The notes below the pieces were generated by a model. The model searched no databases. It saw only the letters and a program-made list of their open reading frames with translations, and was not told the origin of the DNA. A stretch of DNA of 32,197 nucleotides from Mariprofundaceae bacterium (GTDB lineage: Bacteria > Pseudomonadota > Zetaproteobacteria > Mariprofundales > Mariprofundaceae): NCBI GenBank assembly GCA_015488375.1, contig WFNX01000067.1, positions 1-32,197 on the forward strand. The letters run 5' to 3'. Made by a program: the position numbers and the translations under genes. Shown here in pieces: positions 29,261 to 32,197 of this stretch. Position 1 is the first letter of the stretch. The number at the start of each line of letters is the position of its first letter.

Positions 29261-29927
29261 TCGGTGGCATCTGTTGCCATGGGTGGCCGTCAGCCTGGCC
29301 ACCCATGGCATGCTGCTGTATATGTTTTACATCAGCTTCAAGGATATCCCTGTGCCTGCTCCGGCAGGGCAGGTGATGGTTGTTGCCCTGCAGGACGGTG
29401 TGTCTGTACATGCCCGCGCTCAGCCTGCCGCTGATTCTGCGCCGCAGGTGCAACAGGCTGAAACAAGCAGCATGGATGAGCATCGGCAGATGGCCGTTAC
29501 GTCGCCTGCGGTTCGTGTGCAGCGCAGACGCGAAGTGGCGGCAGCGCCGGCACAACATCAGCCTGTATCGGCGGAGCCTGCAGACCGAGGCAATATCAGG
29601 ACGCAGGGCATAAATGCGCAAGCCGCAAAGCAGACCGTGCCTGCCGCACAGGCCATGGCCGATCGTGAACAGCGGTTGTTGCGGATACGGCGGCATCTTG
29701 AACATTTCAAATATTATCCGGCAAGTGCACGGCGGCGCGGCATTGAAGGTCGGGTGGAAGTGGCGTTTGATCTGGATGCCCGGGGGATGGCAAGCCGTTT
29801 GCAACTGTTATCCCGTTCCGGCTACCGCATTCTGGATCGAGCTGCTCTGGAAACCGTGCGGCGCGCCAGTCCTTTTCCGGCCCGCGGCGGGCATTATCGT
29901 TTTCAACTGGTGTTCAGGCAGTCATGA
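29193..29927 (+). CDS. tonB: TonB-family energy transducer
   Basis: N-terminal TM LPWVAVSLATHGMLLYMFYISF; C-terminal FKYYPASARRRGIEGRVEVAFDLDARGMASRLQLLSRSGYRILDRAALETVRRASPFPA is the TonB C-terminal signature. Exact start uncertain (it overlaps btuB unless a rare start near 29274 is used). Confidence 0.87.
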   Translation: MPVMRFILHRRSPYAAGYAIHSDRWHLLPWVAVSLATHGMLLYMFYISFKDIPVPAPAGQVMVVALQDGVSVHARAQPAADSAPQVQQAETSSMDEHRQMAVTSPAVRVQRRREVAAAPAQHQPVSAEPADRGNIRTQGINAQAAKQTVPAAQAMADREQRLLRIRRHLEHFKYYPASARRRGIEGRVEVAFDLDARGMASRLQLLSRSGYRILDRAALETVRRASPFPARGGHYRFQLVFRQS

Positions 29928-30730
29928 GGGCATGGCTTCTGGGCATCCTGTTGCTGACGGCCGTCCCCGTACAGGCGGCGGACAGGGTGCTGGCACTGGC
30001 ACCGCATGTATGCGAAATGCTTTATGCCATTGATGCGGGTGCAGCAGTGGCCGGTGTTGTTGATTATTGTGATTTCCCTGCCGCAGTTCAGCGCAAACCG
30101 CATGTGGGCAATTATCGTCGTATCAATGTGGAAGCCGCCTTGCGTTTGCATCCGCAAGTCGCCGTAGTGCTTAGTCGCCAGATTCCGGGGGTGACGAGAC
30201 TGGAGCATATGGGCGTTCGTATCGTGACCTCGGACCCGCGCAGTTTCGAAGAGATTTTTCATGATCTGCTGATGCTGGGAGAGCTGACGAATCACCGTCG
30301 GCAGGCTGAGGCGCTGGTGCAGCAGCAGCGCATGCGTCTGCAGCAAATCCGGCAGCAGGCCGCCGATAATGTGCGGGTGTTTTATGAATTGTGGCCGGAC
30401 CCTCTGATGACGGCGGGTGGCAAAAGCTTTATCCATTCATTAATTGAGCTCGGTGGAGGGCATAATGTGTTTGGCGACATCGCACTGGAGTCGCCGCATG
30501 TAAATGTTGAAGCCGTGCTGCGCGCTGAACCCGAGTTGATCATTATTCCGCTGGAGCGCCGGCGACTGACTGATCGAAAGCGCTTCTGGCAGCACTGGCT
30601 TGGTCCATCGGTGCGTTTTGCCGCCATTGACCCGGATTTACTGCATCGGCCGGGGCCGCGACTGATTGAAGGGCTGGAACAGTTGCAGCAGGCATTGCTT
30701 GCTGTCCGCTCAGCGAAGGAGTTGAAATAG
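29924..30730 (+). CDS. btuF: Cobalamin ABC transporter substrate-binding protein
   Basis: MRAWLLGILLLTAVPVQAADRVLALAPHVCEMLYAIDAGAAVAGVVDYCDFP...VGNYRRINVEAALRLHPQVAVV...MTAGGKSFIHSLIELGGGHNVF; ATGA overlap with tonB; operon context. Confidence 0.9.
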   Translation: MRAWLLGILLLTAVPVQAADRVLALAPHVCEMLYAIDAGAAVAGVVDYCDFPAAVQRKPHVGNYRRINVEAALRLHPQVAVVLSRQIPGVTRLEHMGVRIVTSDPRSFEEIFHDLLMLGELTNHRRQAEALVQQQRMRLQQIRQQAADNVRVFYELWPDPLMTAGGKSFIHSLIELGGGHNVFGDIALESPHVNVEAVLRAEPELIIIPLERRRLTDRKRFWQHWLGPSVRFAAIDPDLLHRPGPRLIEGLEQLQQALLAVRSAKELK

Positions 30731-30776
30731 TGTGCCGGTATTGCCGGGTGGCATATCAGGTCGGGAGCCGGCCGGC

Positions 30777-31703
30777 ATGATGCGCGGGTTGTTGTTGACG
30801 CTGGGGTGCGCGCTGGTGCTGTGGTTGTCGCTGGGCATGGGTGAACACTGGCTGAATCCGCTGACGGCCGAGGGGCAGGATGCCCTGATTTTATGGCAGT
30901 TGCGGGCGCCGCGGCTGATACTGGCCTTTGCGGTTGGCGGACTGCTGGCGCTGGCCGGTGCCTGGTTTCAGGTGTTGCTGGGAAATCCGCTGGCCGAACC
31001 TTACGTGCTGGGGGTGGCCGGCAGTGCTTCGGCCGGTGCCGTGGCCGGGCTTATGGGCTGGCCGGATTCGGCGCTGGTCATGTCGATCGGTGCCTTTGTC
31101 GGGGCATGGCTGGGCATTGCCTGCGTCATGTTTTTTGCCCATTTGGGGCCCAACCGGATGCTGCTGGCCGGTGTGGTACTGGCCGCATTCTGGGCGGCTG
31201 TGCTGGCGTTATTGCTGGCCCTGTTGCCTGAGCAGGGGCTGTTTCGTGCCTTTGCCTGGATGATGGGCGATCTTGGCCAGTCCGATATGCCGTTGCCTTT
31301 ACTGCTGGCGGCATGGTTACTGGCTCTGGCGTGCGGGCTGTTGTTATCCCGTTCGCTGGATATGTTATTGCTGGGTGAACGTCATGCCGAGGCCCTGGGC
31401 GTGAATGTACATCGCTTGCGCCGGCAATTGTTGCTGCTGGCCTCGGCGGTGACGGCGCTGGCGGTGACGGCTGCCGGTACCATCGGTTTTATCGGGCTGG
31501 TGATTCCGCATTTGATGCGTCTGCTGTTTGGTTCCCTGCACCGACTGGTATTGCCGGCCTCGGCCGTGGGCGGGGGACTGTTGCTGATGCTGGCCGATGC
31601 TGCGGCCCGCAGCCTCATTGCCCCGGCCGAGTTGCCGGTCGGTGTGTTGACGGCGATGATCGGTGTGCCGGTTTTCCTGCTGCTATTGCTGAGGCGGTCA
31701 TAA
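30777..31703 (+). CDS. btuC: Cobalamin ABC transporter permease (FecCD family)
   Basis: LRAPRLILAFAVGGLLALAGAWFQVLLGNPLAEPYVLGVAGSASAGA; AAGTIGFIGLVIPHLMRLLFGSLHRLVLPASAVGGGLLLMLADAAAR. Likely start 30777 (ATGATGCGC); the longer ORF begins at 30732. Confidence 0.92.
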   Translation: MMRGLLLTLGCALVLWLSLGMGEHWLNPLTAEGQDALILWQLRAPRLILAFAVGGLLALAGAWFQVLLGNPLAEPYVLGVAGSASAGAVAGLMGWPDSALVMSIGAFVGAWLGIACVMFFAHLGPNRMLLAGVVLAAFWAAVLALLLALLPEQGLFRAFAWMMGDLGQSDMPLPLLLAAWLLALACGLLLSRSLDMLLLGERHAEALGVNVHRLRRQLLLLASAVTALAVTAAGTIGFIGLVIPHLMRLLFGSLHRLVLPASAVGGGLLLMLADAAARSLIAPAELPVGVLTAMIGVPVFLLLLLRRS

Positions 31704-32197
31704 TGGCGGCCCTGTTGCAGTTGTCAGGGGTAGGCATCACGCGTGCGGGCCGGGTGTTGCTGGAGAATATGAATGAGGCGCTGTATGGCGGGCAAATTAC
31801 CGTGGTGCTGGGGCCCAATGGTGCCGGAAAATCCAGCCTGCTGCTGGCGATGGCCGGATTGATTCCCTGTGCGGGCAGCATGATGCTGTGCGGCGCACCG
31901 CTGTCTTCCTATGACCGTCAGGCATTGTCCCGATGCGTTGCCTGGCAGGGCGAATTACCGCCGGCGGAATTCGGGCTGACTGTTCACCAGCGTCTGCAAC
32001 TGGTGTGCAGGGATCAGGCGCGCATCAGGAAGCAGGCCAACATCATGGATGCGGATGGGTTTCTGACCCGTTCGCTGGGGCATTTGTCCAGCGGGGAGCG
32101 CCAGCGCGTGGAACTGGTGGCACTATCCTTGCGTGAAGCGCCGCTCTGGCTGCTGGATGAACCGATGTCGCACCTGGATCTGAAATATCAGTTGCGC
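31703..32197 (+). CDS. btuD: Cobalamin ABC transporter ATP-binding protein (3' end outside the window)
   Basis: Translated from ATG at 31703 (TAATG overlap with btuC): MAALLQLSGVGITRAGRVLLENMNEALYGGQITVVLGPNGAGKSSLLLAMAGL...LSSGERQRVELVALSLREAPLWLLDEPMSHLDLKYQLR; Walker A, signature and Walker B present. Missing from the ORF track because it is open-ended. Confidence 0.92.
   Translation, partial: MAALLQLSGVGITRAGRVLLENMNEALYGGQITVVLGPNGAGKSSLLLAMAGLIPCAGSMMLCGAPLSSYDRQALSRCVAWQGELPPAEFGLTVHQRLQLVCRDQARIRKQANIMDADGFLTRSLGHLSSGERQRVELVALSLREAPLWLLDEPMSHLDLKYQLR

Overview
This 32 kb bacterial window is densely coding. I read no transposase, prophage, CRISPR array or rRNA. From left to right it contains: secA (minus strand, 3' end outside the window) preceded by a class I/II aminotransferase; a hybrid membrane histidine kinase; a HemY-like FAD amine oxidase plus a small lipoprotein; a folD-gcvT-gcvH-gcvPA-gcvPB run (minus strand) that continues with 7 nt spacing into a second membrane histidine kinase; an internally deleted remnant of a ROK sugar kinase; a VOC/glyoxalase protein; a plant-type gshA; a monoheme outer-membrane cytochrome-porin of the Cyc2 (Fe(II) oxidase) type with strongly shifted codon usage and a clear terminator; a BamC-like lipoprotein; trpE-trpG-trpD-trpC (minus strand); tRNA-Ala(GGC) divergent from trpE; a STAS-ubiD pair; ppiD; and a cobalamin riboswitch followed by btuB-tonB-btuF-btuC-btuD (btuD cut by the window end). 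Cyc2 suggests an iron-oxidising organism, possibly a zetaproteobacterium, but that is inference. The most notable items are the Cyc2 locus, the collapsed ROK kinase, the histidine kinase attached to the glycine-cleavage operon, and the crowded tRNA-Ala/trpE divergent region. I did not find a clearly unprecedented multi-gene system.
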